Counted from the first letter of the stretch, positions 8,673 to 18,200 are shown. The stretch is 64,000 nt of DNA from Frondihabitans sucicola (GCF_030296615.1 NZ_AP027732.1:310001-374000); one strand, 5' to 3'. Notes: a model not told the origin generated them from the letters alone. Made by a program: numbers and translations.

Positions 8673-10136
8673 ATGTGCGGCATCGTCGGTCTCGTCGCGC
8701 ACGAGCCAGCAAACCAACTCGTCTACGACTCGCTTCTCCTCCTCCAGCACAGGGGTCAGGATTCCACCGGCATCGCGACCGCTGAAGGCAGCGTCTTCCA
8801 CGTGCACAAGACGCGGGGTCAGGTCCGGGAGTCGTTCCGAACCCGCGACATGAGGGCTCTGCTGGGCAACATGGGCCTCGGCCACGTCCGCTACGCCACC
8901 AAGGGCGCGGCATCGAACGAGCAGGAGGCGCAGCCGTTCTACGTGAACGCCCCGTACGGCCTGGTGCTCATCCACAACGGCAACCTGACCAACACGCGCG
9001 AGCTCACCAGCGAGCTGTTCCACATCGACCGCCGGCACCTCAACACCAACAGCGACACCGAGCTGCTGGTCAACGTCCTCGCCCACGAGCTGCAGGAGCA
9101 GGTCAACGGGCACGAGCTCGATCCCGAGCAGATCTTCGCCGCCGTCACGCGCGTCCACGACCGCGTCGAGGGCTCCTACGCCGCGATCGCCATGATCGCG
9201 GGGCACGGCCTGCTCGCCTTCCGCGACCCCTTCGGCATCCGACCCCTCATCCTCGGCAAGCGGCTCGCCGAGAACGGCTCCGGCAAAGAGGAGTGGATCG
9301 TCGCCTCCGAGAGCCTCGTGCTCGAATCCGGCGGCTACGAGGTCGTCCGCGACGTCGCTCCCGGCGAGGCCGTCTTCATCTCCCTCTCGGGCGAGATGGT
9401 CTCCAAGCAGTGCCACGCGAACCCGCGCCTCGTGCCGTGCTCCTTCGAATACGTCTACCTGGCCCGCCCCGACTCGGTCATGAACGGCATCTCCGTGTAC
9501 GACGCACGGCTCCGTCTCGGCGACCGCCTCGCCGACACCATCGCGAAGTACGCCCCGACCGGCGACATCGACGTGGTCATGCCCATCCCCGACTCGTCGC
9601 GCCCGGCCGCATCGCAGGTCGCTCAGAAGCTCGGCATCGAGTACCGCGAGGGCTTCTACAAGAACCGCTACGTCGGACGCACCTTCATCATGCCCGGTCA
9701 GGCCGAGCGCAAGCGCTCGGTGCGCCAGAAGCTCAATGCCATGGGCTCCGAGTTCAAGGGCAAGAACATCCTCATCGTCGACGACTCGATCGTGCGCGGC
9801 ACCACCTCGCGCGAGATCGTCGAGATGGCCCGCGCCGCCGGCGCCAACAAGGTGACCTTCACCTCGGCCGCCCCGCCGGTCCGGTACCCGCACGTCTACG
9901 GCATCAACATGCCGACCCGGCAGGAGCTCATCGCTCACGACCGCAAGATCCCCGAGATCGCCCAGGTGCTCGGCGCCGACCACCTCATCTACCAGGAGGT
10001 CGAAGACATGCGCTCGGCCATCACCGAGGGGTCCGGCGTCACCGACCTCGAGATGAGCTGCTTCACCGGCGACTACGTCACCGGCAGCGTCAGCCCCGAG
10101 TACCTCGCCTGGGTCGAGGCCAACCAGCTCAGCTAG
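8673..10136 (+). CDS. purF: Amidophosphoribosyltransferase PurF
   Basis: First committed enzyme of purine synthesis: transfers ammonia from glutamine to PRPP. The 487-residue protein begins MCGIVGLV. Removal of Met exposes the N-terminal Cys nucleophile of the class II amidotransferase domain (residues 1 to about 230), which decides the start at 8673. Upstream in-frame ATG 8622 would give a 17-residue propeptide, as in Bacillus, and cannot be excluded. The PRPP-binding loop is seen as ILIVDDSIVRGTTSREIVE near residue 370. It is divergent from purM with under 75 bp between starts. A strong terminator follows at 10202. Confidence 0.96.
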   Translation: MCGIVGLVAHEPANQLVYDSLLLLQHRGQDSTGIATAEGSVFHVHKTRGQVRESFRTRDMRALLGNMGLGHVRYATKGAASNEQEAQPFYVNAPYGLVLIHNGNLTNTRELTSELFHIDRRHLNTNSDTELLVNVLAHELQEQVNGHELDPEQIFAAVTRVHDRVEGSYAAIAMIAGHGLLAFRDPFGIRPLILGKRLAENGSGKEEWIVASESLVLESGGYEVVRDVAPGEAVFISLSGEMVSKQCHANPRLVPCSFEYVYLARPDSVMNGISVYDARLRLGDRLADTIAKYAPTGDIDVVMPIPDSSRPAASQVAQKLGIEYREGFYKNRYVGRTFIMPGQAERKRSVRQKLNAMGSEFKGKNILIVDDSIVRGTTSREIVEMARAAGANKVTFTSAAPPVRYPHVYGINMPTRQELIAHDRKIPEIAQVLGADHLIYQEVEDMRSAITEGSGVTDLEMSCFTGDYVTGSVSPEYLAWVEANQLS

Positions 10137-10201
10137 GGCGTTTCTGCCACGTGGCCCGCGGTAACGCCCTGGCCCCACTTCCCCTCCACGCCGTTCCGCC
10201 G

Positions 10202-10255
10202 AAAGGCCGCGGTCTGCCCCAGCGTCTCGTCGCGCCGGGCAGGCCGTGGCCTTTT
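10202..10255 (+). terminator. Rho-independent terminator of purF
   Basis: An imperfect GC-rich stem (aaaggccgcgg-ctgccc pairing with gggcaggccgtggcctttt) is followed by TTTTC. It lies 66 bp after the purF stop. Both the A-tract before and the T-tract after the stem are present, so this is the clearest intrinsic terminator in the window. Confidence 0.8.
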
Positions 10256-10410
10256 CGTTGCGGTCGGAGCAATGGCCGTCGACTCGGCAGGTCGACTTGC
10301 GCCGTTCGTCAACAGACCTGTACGTTTCATGGAATCCGGAGTGCAATATTTCGGGATGACACATGGATACGAGATCTACAACGGATCTCGGAGAGAAGGA
10401 GAGAAGATCA
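10256..10410 (+). promoter_or_regulatory. Promoter-bearing gap upstream of the secreted-protein gene
   Basis: This stretch is more AT-rich than its surroundings. A possible sigma-70-like promoter is TTGCGC near 10298 and TACGTT near 10321, with about 18 bp between. A strong Shine-Dalgarno, GGAGAG, lies just before ATG 10411. No further open frame is convincing. Confidence 0.35.
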
Positions 10411-10734
10411 ATGAAAAAGACTCTGGCGGCTTTCGCTGCGACGACTCTGGCCGCAGGTCTCGCGATCGGAGCTGCCGTGCCGGCACAGGCGGGCATCGTG
10501 CTTTATCAGTACAGCGATTACAAGACGTCACTCGGCGATTTCGGGCGGGGCACGTCATTTGTCGGAACGAAGGCCAACGACAAGGCGTCATCGCTAAAGG
10601 TGTCGGCGCCAGCGGGCTACGCCATCTTGCACCAGCACCGCGACTACGTGGGTAAGCGCACCGGCAAGTTCCTTCTCGGAACCCCGAGCCTCTCGAGCTG
10701 GAGCTTCGACAACACCACGAGCAGCGTCAGCTGA
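10411..10734 (+). CDS. Small secreted protein, beta/gamma-crystallin-like
   Basis: A 107-residue precursor with a classical Sec signal peptide (MKKTLAAFAATTLAAGLAIG) and a likely cut after AQA at about residue 27, leaving some 80 residues. The mature part carries two similar halves: VLYQYSDYKTSLGDF and a second segment ending SLSSWSFDNTTSSVS. This resembles the Tyr/Gly/Ser pattern of bacterial beta/gamma-crystallin-type secreted proteins. ATG 10411 is chosen for its Shine-Dalgarno and signal peptide; the open frame starts earlier at 10363. The gene is lower in GC than its neighbours. It precedes a lipoprotein, an adaptor and an ABC exporter gene, which makes it a possible exported effector or cargo. 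Confidence 0.6.
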   Translation: MKKTLAAFAATTLAAGLAIGAAVPAQAGIVLYQYSDYKTSLGDFGRGTSFVGTKANDKASSLKVSAPAGYAILHQHRDYVGKRTGKFLLGTPSLSSWSFDNTTSSVS

Positions 10735-10738
10735 GCTC

Positions 10739-10772
10739 GGCGGATCGCCAGCGGAGACGTTGGCGATCCGCG
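10739..10772 (+). terminator. Hairpin after the small secreted-protein gene
   Basis: A perfect 12-bp stem (CGCGGATCGCCA with its complement) and a 10-base loop directly after the stop. It has no T-tract, so it may only attenuate transcription into the lipoprotein gene and favour higher expression of the small protein. Confidence 0.5.
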
Positions 10773-10806
10773 CTCGCCCGCGTTGATTCACCAAACGAGG
10801 AATCCT

Positions 10807-11673
10807 ATGAATAACCGAACGCTCACGTCGCTCGCCCTCGCATTCGCCAGCTTTATCGGGCTGACGGCATGCACCGCAGCCGAGCCGGAAAGAACCAAGT
10901 CCAACGCCCCACTTCCGCCAGTAAGCATCAAAAAATACGGCGATGTCGTCGCCGCACTGGACTTCGACCACGCGACCGCCCAGACGCCTCTCAGTCGCAT
11001 CGATCGCAACGCTCCTCGATTCAGTACAAAAATCTTTCACGCCATTGCAGTGGGGACTGATCGGTGCCTCACCGAGCAAGGCTTTCAGGAAGTCTCGTCG
11101 AAGACGGATTGGAGCCCGTATCCCGAGTCGGAAGACCGCCAGTACGGTCTGTGGAGTGTGGAGTACGCGAGTAAATATGGCGTCTCGCTCGCTCCGAACA
11201 GGGGCCCTCGCGAGCTCGACACTCTCGCCCTGGGTGTGGAATTCAACAAGGCCTATGCCGATTGCATGGATTCGGCGAAGGACGACCTGAAAGAGATTCT
11301 CACCTACACCGACAGCCCTGATATCGACAGCACAATCAAGTGGCAGTCGCACGACAGGACTCGGGCAAGTAAGGCGGGCAAAAAAGCTCTTGTCGACTGG
11401 CGCGCTTGCATGGAGAAAGCCGGTGTCGTACTCGACCCCGACGACAGCAGACCGTCCGCTCAGTATCAGGTGAGAAGCAAGGAGGCGGAGATCAAAGTTT
11501 CGGTCTTGGAGGCGAAATGCGGAGTCGACACCGGCGCTGTGCGGACCTTGTACGACACGCAGGCGAGATACGAGGCGGCGTACCTGGACGCCCAGGCGGC
11601 CCAGGTCAAGGCGTTCGTGAAGAAGCGTGACAAAGTGCTCCACGAGCTCGACGAAGCGATCGCGGGCCGGTGA
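10807..11673 (+). CDS. Lipoprotein of unknown function
   Basis: A 288-residue protein with a lipoprotein signal: MNNRTLTSLALAFASFIG then the lipobox LTAC, Cys at about residue 22. The mature part is charged and contains two Cys-centred helices of the form CLTEQGF and CMEKAGV, plus another Cys near the C-terminus. The C-terminal 40 residues look coiled-coil. No named domain is recognised. ATG 10807 is chosen over the upstream in-frame start for its GAGGA Shine-Dalgarno and correct lipobox distance. Its stop overlaps the next start (GTGA). The paired CLxxxG pattern recalls the lipoprotein at 20399-20926, which also neighbours a small secreted protein. Confidence 0.6.
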   Translation: MNNRTLTSLALAFASFIGLTACTAAEPERTKSNAPLPPVSIKKYGDVVAALDFDHATAQTPLSRIDRNAPRFSTKIFHAIAVGTDRCLTEQGFQEVSSKTDWSPYPESEDRQYGLWSVEYASKYGVSLAPNRGPRELDTLALGVEFNKAYADCMDSAKDDLKEILTYTDSPDIDSTIKWQSHDRTRASKAGKKALVDWRACMEKAGVVLDPDDSRPSAQYQVRSKEAEIKVSVLEAKCGVDTGAVRTLYDTQARYEAAYLDAQAAQVKAFVKKRDKVLHELDEAIAGR

Positions 11674-12899
11674 CGGCAAAGACAGACGAGGTGGATGGCG
11701 TCGAAGTCGCCCTGCAGCGAGTCAGGCACCCGGCGCGGCTGTTCGGGTTCGGTGTCGCGATGGCGGTCGTGCTGGTGGGAGCGTTCGTCGCCGGGCTCTT
11801 CGTGAAGGCGCCCACCGACGACGCCCTCGAGGCAGCGAAGACCGTCGTTCCCGTGGTCGTCACGGTCGAGAATCGGGTGGTCGACGACGGATTCACGATT
11901 CCGGCCTCGGTGACCGCCGGCAAGACCCTCGACGTCACGATCACCGAAGCGTCGATCCCGGCGCCGGCGTCCGCGGGCAGGCAGGAAAGCAGCGCCACGG
12001 GCGCATCCGATGAGAGACAGCAAGCTGGCGATCGCGTCCTGGTGACGGCGACGGCGATCACACCGGGCGACACCATCGGCTACGGGCGGCTGCTCGGCGA
12101 GGTCTCCGGGCGACCGGTCTTCTCGCTGCCGTCCTCTGTGCCCCTCTATCGAGATCTGCTCCCCGCGGCGGAGGGCAACGACGTGTCCGCACTTCAAACC
12201 ACGCTCATCGACCTCGGCTACTACGGCGTGCGCAAGACCGGAGTGCTCGACGCCGGAACACTCGACGCAGCACGTCGCCTTTATGCGAAGGCCGGCTACA
12301 GCCTTCCGTTCGTCGCTGCCGGCGTTCCGGGCATCGCGTGGCGGGAGTTCGCGGGCCTTCCGACGCCAGACACGAAGGTGGTGTCGGCGGCACCCGTCGG
12401 AACGACGCTCTCCAGCGACATCGCCCTGCTGCGGCTCCAGATCTCGCCCGCGGTCCTGACAGCACGGATCACCGCCGTCCTCAAGGACGACCTGCTGGCC
12501 GGGACACCCGTCGGCGTGTCCGTGAACGGGGCCGATCCGGCGAAGTCGTCCGTGCTTGCGGTCGGTGCCTTCACGACAGACGAGGAGTCGGGTGCCTCCG
12601 GCTATCCGATCACCGTGGGCCTGCCCAGCGATGCGGCCATCGCTGGCGATTCCACCATCGCGCTCACGCCCCTCGAGAAGCCCGCTGCCGGTCCGGCCAT
12701 ACCTGTCGTGGCACTGCGTCAAGGCACCGAGGGCGTCTCCGTCACCGTCGAAGCCGAGAAAGCGGCCGTCGACGCCGCGAAAGCGACCGCGGCTCACAAC
12801 CTGGTCCGCGTCGAGGTGTTGACGCAGCAGAACGGCTGGGCGTCGATCAAGCCGAACCCGAAGCTTCCGGTGGGCACGAAGCTCGTGGTCGAGCCGTGA
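11670..12899 (+). CDS. Membrane-fusion-type efflux adaptor with peptidoglycan-binding domain
   Basis: A 409-residue protein with one N-terminal membrane helix (about residues 24-46) and an extracellular remainder. A peptidoglycan-binding type 1 domain is visible near residues 168-210 (GNDVSALQTTLIDLGYYG...). Beta-rich segments around it fit the HlyD/MacA adaptor family. Gram-positive adaptors of this kind dock onto MacB-type exporters, and the next gene, overlapping by 4 bp (GTGA), encodes one. The GTG at 11670 is set by the overlap with the lipoprotein stop. It may hold the exporter against the cell wall and guide a substrate through it. Closest known analogues are the YknX-type proteins; the cargo is unknown. 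Confidence 0.75.
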   Translation: MTAKTDEVDGVEVALQRVRHPARLFGFGVAMAVVLVGAFVAGLFVKAPTDDALEAAKTVVPVVVTVENRVVDDGFTIPASVTAGKTLDVTITEASIPAPASAGRQESSATGASDERQQAGDRVLVTATAITPGDTIGYGRLLGEVSGRPVFSLPSSVPLYRDLLPAAEGNDVSALQTTLIDLGYYGVRKTGVLDAGTLDAARRLYAKAGYSLPFVAAGVPGIAWREFAGLPTPDTKVVSAAPVGTTLSSDIALLRLQISPAVLTARITAVLKDDLLAGTPVGVSVNGADPAKSSVLAVGAFTTDEESGASGYPITVGLPSDAAIAGDSTIALTPLEKPAAGPAIPVVALRQGTEGVSVTVEAEKAAVDAAKATAAHNLVRVEVLTQQNGWASIKPNPKLPVGTKLVVEP

Positions 12900-14892
12900 C
12901 GAGCTCTCGATCCTCGGCCGAGCCGATCCTGCAGCTTCGAGATGTCGAGCGCGTCTACGGCGCAGGATCCTCGGCGACGTTCGCGCTCAGAAGGGTCTCT
13001 CTCACTGTCATGCCCGGCGAGTTCGTCGCCATCGTCGGACCGTCCGGCGCCGGGAAGTCGACCCTGCTGAATGTCATCGGGCTGCTCGACACCGCCACCG
13101 GGGGCACCCATCGTCTCGCAGGAGTCGACGTGCGGACGCTCCGTGAAGTCGACCGAAACCGGGCGCGCTCGGAACAGATCGGATTCGTCTTCCAGGACTC
13201 CCACGTGCTCCTCGACGACTCCGCAGCCGTCAACGCGTCGCTCGCGCTGAAGATCCAGGGACTCCCGCAGCCGGAGCGGCGACGACGAGTCGGCGCCGCT
13301 CTCGGCTCCCTCGGCATGCTTCACCGAGCGACCGAAAGAGCGGCCAACCTCTCGGGCGGCGAGCGCCAGCGCGTCGCCATCGCCCGTGCCATGGCCACGC
13401 GGCCCGCACTCCTGCTCGCCGACGAGCCCACGGGTGCCCTCGACTCGGAGAACACGCGGCGGATCATCGACCATCTGCTCGAACTCAACCGAGCCGGCGT
13501 CACCGTCCTGGTCATCACGCACGAGGAGGAGGTCTCGCGTGCTGCGAGCCGGGTGGTCCGACTCGTCGACGGCCGACTCGACGACGGGATCAGCGACGCC
13601 GCGCTCGAGCCGTCACTCTCGGGCGCGGATACCACAGCACCAGCGGCCACAGCGGCCACTCACGGATCACACGACCGACCCGCACGACGTCGTCTGCGCC
13701 GTTTCGCGGACGAGCTGCTCGACGCCGTCTCGAGCCACAGCGGGCGACCCGGTCGAACCGCGCTGCTCCTGACCGCGTTCCTGCTCGGCACGGGCGGGCT
13801 CGTCTGCTCGCTCGGCATCAGCCAGAGCGCCGCCGCACAGGTCGCCGAGCGGCTCACGGCGGCCAGTCTCGACGAGGTCGTGGTGCGATCTGGCGACGAA
13901 CGCACCGCACTCCGGAGCGGGTTCTACGACCGCCGGGACCCCGCCAGTCCGATCCTCGCGATCAGCGAGCTCGAAGGCGTCCGCGAGGTCGGCTACGTCG
14001 CCTCCGTCCCTCCGAGCAACGCCCGGCTAACGCTCCTCTCGCCGCTGGCCGTGAAGTCGCAGCCGTCGTTCCTCGGTCCTGTTCGGGTGGCCGACGCGCA
14101 GTACCTCATTGCGCAGGGCGCCGTGACGTCAGGGACGACGAGCCGCGCCCTTCTGAACAACTCGTGGAGCGGCGACGTCGCGCTCGTCGGCAGGGCGGCG
14201 GCGAAAGACCTCGGTGTGGCTGGCAGCGGTCCGGGCGCGGCCGTCTGGATCGGCGGCAGCCCCGTCGACGTCGTCGGCACCATCGTCGACGGCGGCCGTG
14301 ATCCGCTGCTCGAGCGCGCTGTGATCCTGTCGCCCTCTGTCGGCGCGCGGCTGAACGTCGAAGACCCTCACCTCGTCGTGCGCACCGAACCCGGATTCCC
14401 CGCGCCCCTCGCAGAGGCGATCCCCGTGGCGGCGTCGGCCGGAAACCCCGAGTCGGTCCGAGTCGAAACCGTCGCCGACCTCCGATCGCTTCGCATCGGC
14501 GTGGCCACCGACCTCGGAACCCTGGTCGCGATCAGCTCCTGGATCCTGCTCGCCCTGGCCTCGCTCAGCGCCGCGACCGCGATGTACCTGTCGGTGCAGT
14601 CACGGGCGCCGGAGATCGCGCTGAGACGGGCCGTCGGCGCGAGCCGCCTGTCGATCTGGCGCATCTTCACATTGGAGGGATTCGTCATCGGCACGGCCGG
14701 GGCCTTGCCGGTGGCGCGGTCGGCCTGTGCGGCATCCTGGTGGCCTGCGCGGCACAGGGTTGGACGCCGTCGCTCGATCTCACCGTGGTCGCGACCGGCG
14801 TCGGGGCGGGCTCCATCACCGGCATCCTCTCGGCGGCCTACCCGGCACTGGTCGCTGCACGATCCGATCCTGCAGCGGCCATCCGGCGGTGA
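12896..14892 (+). CDS. MacB-type ABC exporter, fused ATPase and permease (frameshifted near the 3' end)
   Basis: The N-terminal ATPase has Walker A GPSGAGKST, Q-loop VFQDSHVL, signature LSGGERQR, Walker B LLLADEPTGALD and switch ITHE. A permease follows, with one membrane segment (about residues 285-305), a long extracellular domain and a second segment near residue 545 (WILLALASLSAATAMYL). The last membrane segments are out of frame: one more G in the run 14699-14702 restores TAGGLAGGAVGLCGILVA through DPAAAIRR and the stop at 14890. This gives the MacB topology with about 665 residues. The start overlaps the adaptor stop. The exporter and adaptor should form one complex. Confidence 0.82.
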
Positions 14893-14944
14893 GCATCCAG
14901 AAATGGGGGCCCGCTCCTCCGGCGCTTTGCATAGGCTGAACCGC

Positions 14945-15760
14945 ATGTTCGACGCGCCCCCGCCGGATCCTGCCACCCGACTGGTCGAGGATCGTCCTCT
15001 CGATGGCGTGTCCGCGGTGCGGATCCGCGGGCTCTTCAAGCGCTTCGGCGACAAGATCGCGGTCGGCGGGATCGACCTCGACGTGCCCGCCGGGTCGTTC
15101 TACGGGCTGGTCGGACCCAACGGAGCCGGCAAGACGACCACGCTGTCGATGGCGACCGGGCTGCTGCGCCCCGACGCCGGGCAGCTGAGCATCCTCGGTG
15201 TCGACGTGTGGCCGGATCCCCTCGCGGCCAAGCGCCTCGTCGGTGTTCTCAGCGACGGAATCGCCCTCTTCGACCGCCTCAGCGGCGAGCAGCTCGTCAC
15301 CTACCACGGGCTTCTCAACGGAATGGACCGCGAGACCGTACGAGCTCGCACACGCGATCTCCTCGAGCTTCTCGACCTCACCGAGGCCGCCGGCAAACTC
15401 GTCGTCGACTACTCGGCCGGAATGACGAAGAAGATCGCCCTGGCCACCGCTCTGATCCATGCGCCGCGGCTGCTGGTCCTCGACGAGCCGTTCGAATCCG
15501 TCGACCCCGTCTCGGCGGCCAACATCCGCGACATCCTTCACGGCTACGTCGACTCGGGCGGCACCGTCATCGTGTCGAGCCACGCGATGGACCTCGTGCA
15601 ACGCATGTGCGACCACGTCGCGATCATCGCCGGCGGCCGAGTGCTCGCCGCCGGCACCGTCGACGAGGTCCGCGCGGGCCAGGACCTCGAAGACCGGTTC
15701 GTCGACCTCGTCGGCGGCCGCCACTACTCGAAGGGCCCGGAGTGGTTGCGCACCTCCTGA
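14945..15760 (+). CDS. ABC exporter ATP-binding protein
   Basis: A 271-residue ATPase with Walker A GPNGAGKTTT, a noncanonical signature YSAGMTKK and Walker B LLVLDEPFESVD. The SAGM-type signature and short length are typical of ABC-2-like exporters. It begins 52 bp after the MacB-type gene and overlaps the next permease gene by about 19 bp, so the two form a transporter. ATG 14945 is used; the frame remains open upstream only because of the break in the preceding gene. The exported compound is unknown. Confidence 0.85.
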   Translation: MFDAPPPDPATRLVEDRPLDGVSAVRIRGLFKRFGDKIAVGGIDLDVPAGSFYGLVGPNGAGKTTTLSMATGLLRPDAGQLSILGVDVWPDPLAAKRLVGVLSDGIALFDRLSGEQLVTYHGLLNGMDRETVRARTRDLLELLDLTEAAGKLVVDYSAGMTKKIALATALIHAPRLLVLDEPFESVDPVSAANIRDILHGYVDSGGTVIVSSHAMDLVQRMCDHVAIIAGGRVLAAGTVDEVRAGQDLEDRFVDLVGGRHYSKGPEWLRTS

Positions 15761-17313
15761 GGCTCCGTCTCCTCGTGCTGCGGAACACTCTCGCGAGGAG
15801 CCCGTGGCAGCTGGTCGCCGTGATCATCGGGGGCGTCTACGGCCTCGGGATCCTGCTCGTGATCCTGCTGGGCCTGATCGCCCTCAGTTTCGCGTCGGCC
15901 GAGCTCACCCGGACCATCACGGTCCTGGCAGGATCGGCCACCATCCTCGGCTGGATGATCGTGCCCCTGTTGACGTCGGGCATCGATCAGACCCTGAGCG
16001 TCTCCCGCCTCAAGATCTTCCCGCTGGCTCCGACCCGTCTCGTCGTCGCGCTGGCGGTGTGCGGCGTGCTCGGGATCCCCGGCGCCGTGACGCTCCTCGC
16101 GGGAGCCTTCACCGCCGCCGCCTGGTGGCAGCAGCCCGCGGTCGCCGTCGTCGCCGTCGTCGCGGCGTGCCTCGCGGTGCTGACCTGCGTCTGCGGGTCC
16201 CGGCTGATCGAGTCGCTCAACGCGAGCCTGAGCGCGCGGCGGCGCTACCGCGAGATCTCGGGCGTGCTGATCCTGATTCCGCTCCTCCTGCTCGGACCGC
16301 TCATCACGGTGCTCTCGACGGGGCTCCAGGGGGCGTCGCAGGCGCTGCCCCGGCTCGCCGAGGGGCTCTCCTGGTCTCCGCTCGGCGCCGCCTGGTCGAT
16401 TCCCGGCGACCTCGCGACCGGCCACGGCGGTGCAGCCGCCCTGAAAGCCCTGATCGCCCTGGCGACGTTGGCGCTGGTCGTCCTGGCCTGGCGCCGCAGC
16501 CTGGCCGCAGCGCTCGTCTCGACCCTCCAGCCGGTGACCAAAGCCGCCGCGAGCGGCAGGATCGGCCTGTTCTCACGGTTCCCTGCGACCCCGACCGGGG
16601 CCGTGGCCGCGCGGGCCCTCACCTACTGGGTGCGCGATCCTCGCTACAGTCGGCAGCTGATCCTGATTCCCATCTTCCCGATCCTGCTCTTCGTGAACAG
16701 TCGGACCACGGGGCTGGACGGCCTCGTCTCGGCGTCCGGCCCGATCGTCGCCGTGCTCGTCTCCCTGTCGATCTTCACCGACCTGTCGTACGACTCGACC
16801 GCGTTCGCCGCCCACCTCTCCGCCGGAGTATCGGGGCGGGCCGACCGCACCGGCCGCGTCTTCGCGGCGGCGACGTTCGCGCTGCCGATCGTGATCGGGA
16901 TCACCATCGGCTCCGTCGGCGTCACGGGCACCTGGTCGGCGCTCCCCGCGCTGCTGGGCCTGTCGCTCGGACTCCTGCTGAGCGGGTTCGGTCTGTCGAG
17001 CGTGTCCTCCGCTCGGATCGTCCTCCCCGTACCGGCACCCGGCGACAGCCCGTTCGCGGCGAAGACCGGCGCGGGCTTCACGACGTCGGTGACGACGCTG
17101 GCCACGTGGGGCATTCTCGCGATCCTGGCCCTGCCCGAGATCGTCCTGGCGATCACCGCCGGCGCGACTTCGAGCCTTCTGCTGGGCTGGATCGCCCTCA
17201 TCGTCGGCCTCGGGCTCGGCGGATCACTGCTCCTGCTGGGGATCAGGATCGGCGGGCGCGAACTGGATCAGCGCGGCCCGGAGCTCCTGACCCGACTGCG
17301 CGTGCAGAAGTAG
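15742..17313 (+). CDS. ABC exporter permease, multispanning
   Basis: About 523 residues with roughly a dozen hydrophobic segments in two halves, the partner of the preceding ATPase. The N-terminus is VVAHLLRLRLLVLRNT from GTG 15742, which overlaps the ATPase stop. No earlier start is possible without reading far into the ATPase gene. The second half contains an ARALTYWVRDPRYSRQL motif seen in actinobacterial exporter permeases of unknown substrate. It converges with the small membrane-protein gene at 17320, with only 6 bp between. Confidence 0.8.
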   Translation: MVAHLLRLRLLVLRNTLARSPWQLVAVIIGGVYGLGILLVILLGLIALSFASAELTRTITVLAGSATILGWMIVPLLTSGIDQTLSVSRLKIFPLAPTRLVVALAVCGVLGIPGAVTLLAGAFTAAAWWQQPAVAVVAVVAACLAVLTCVCGSRLIESLNASLSARRRYREISGVLILIPLLLLGPLITVLSTGLQGASQALPRLAEGLSWSPLGAAWSIPGDLATGHGGAAALKALIALATLALVVLAWRRSLAAALVSTLQPVTKAAASGRIGLFSRFPATPTGAVAARALTYWVRDPRYSRQLILIPIFPILLFVNSRTTGLDGLVSASGPIVAVLVSLSIFTDLSYDSTAFAAHLSAGVSGRADRTGRVFAAATFALPIVIGITIGSVGVTGTWSALPALLGLSLGLLLSGFGLSSVSSARIVLPVPAPGDSPFAAKTGAGFTTSVTTLATWGILAILALPEIVLAITAGATSSLLLGWIALIVGLGLGGSLLLLGIRIGGRELDQRGPELLTRLRVQK

Positions 17314-17319
17314 CTTCGA

Positions 17320-17688
17320 CTACTCGAGCTCGCCGTCGACCGGGTCGGCCTCGTTCTCGGCCGGCTCGGGGCTCTCGACGACGGTGCGCTCCGTCTCGAT
17401 GCTGCGGGCACGCCGATTCGCGACGGCGTCGAAGATCACCGCGACGATCGCGCCGAACAGGGCACCGATCGCTATCCCGTAGAGGACGAAGTAGCCGAAG
17501 GCCTGTACGAAAGGGGTCTCGTCGCTGCCGGGAGCAACCGCCACGGCGATGAACGTCGCCACGATGCCCAGCACGATTCCGCCGAAGATGAAGACGGGGT
17601 ATTTCGGCGCCCGCCGCACTCGCACCTCGTCGCGGGTCGTTTCGACCTGCGGTTCGGGTTGCTGGGGACTCTGGGGTGCCGTGCTCAC
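17320..17688 (-). CDS. Two-helix membrane protein, unknown function
   Basis: A 122-residue protein with a Pro/Gln-rich cytoplasmic N-terminus, two membrane helices (about residues 32-53 and 64-88) and an acidic C-terminal tail ending in DPVDGELE. It resembles short membrane proteins annotated only as hypothetical in Microbacteriaceae. It lies between the exporter permease and the purD region, reading away from purD. The long palindrome at 17755-17828 lies upstream of its start. Confidence 0.6.
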   Translation of the reverse strand: MSTAPQSPQQPEPQVETTRDEVRVRRAPKYPVFIFGGIVLGIVATFIAVAVAPGSDETPFVQAFGYFVLYGIAIGALFGAIVAVIFDAVANRRARSIETERTVVESPEPAENEADPVDGELE

Positions 17689-17754
17689 CGCTCCATTGTC
17701 GCAGGATCCCGCGAGCCACCCGGCCCGGCCTCTTCACGGCGAGCGGTCGTCCCC

Positions 17755-17828
17755 CTGCCGTAACGCGTTTGGCGGACATCTCAACCCGCCGCGGCGGGTT
17801 GGATTGTCTGCCAAACGCGTTACGGCAG
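17755..17828. repeat. Long imperfect palindrome, 36-base arms
   Basis: The arm CTGCCGTAACGCGTTTGGC is perfectly matched by its complement at the far end. After four mismatches the inner AACCCGCC/GGCGGGTT pairs again around a 2-base centre. Total length is 74 bp. It lies between the start of the membrane protein (17688) and the stop of the SCP2-like gene (17835), so it may terminate the latter. The size and near-zero loop are unusual for a terminator. Confidence 0.7.
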
Positions 17829-17834
17829 CCTTTG

Positions 17835-18200
17835 TCACCTCCAGGGGATCGGCAGGAAAGCGCTGATGTCAGCACGGCTGCCGGACGCGGAGACGAGAGC
17901 GCGGTCGACGGCCTCGGCCCAGCTGAGCCTCCCGTCGGCGAGCGCCACGAAGGTGAGCGCGTCGGTCTCGACGACGTTGGGCGGGGTGCCGCGGGTGTGG
18001 CTGAGCCCCTCCATGAACTGGACGGCGCCGAAGGGTGGGACTCTCACCTCGACGGTCGCCCCCGGCTCACGGTCGCCCAGCATCTGCAGCAGGTACCGCA
18101 CGGCCGTCGCCTTCACCGGTCGGGCAGCCGCGTCCCCCTCGGCGAGCGCCGCGGCAACGGCGGCGACGCCCGCCGCGGGGTCGATCCGTACTTTTGCCAT
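17835..18200 (-). CDS. SCP2 sterol-carrier-like domain protein
   Basis: A 121-residue protein starting [11 protein letters not shown]. The C-terminal part ([16 protein letters not shown]... [21 protein letters not shown]) matches the small SCP2-type family called sterol carrier family protein in actinobacteria. The acidic N-terminal half is about 50 residues. A lipid-binding or substrate-holding role is presumed from the fold only. It is divergent from purD with 37 bp between starts, so the two share a promoter region. Confidence 0.75.
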   Translation of the reverse strand: MAKVRIDPAAGVAAVAAALAEGDAAARPVKATAVRYLLQMLGDREPGATVEVRVPPFGAVQFMEGLSHTRGTPPNVVETDALTFVALADGRLSWAEAVDRALVSASGSRADISAFLPIPWR

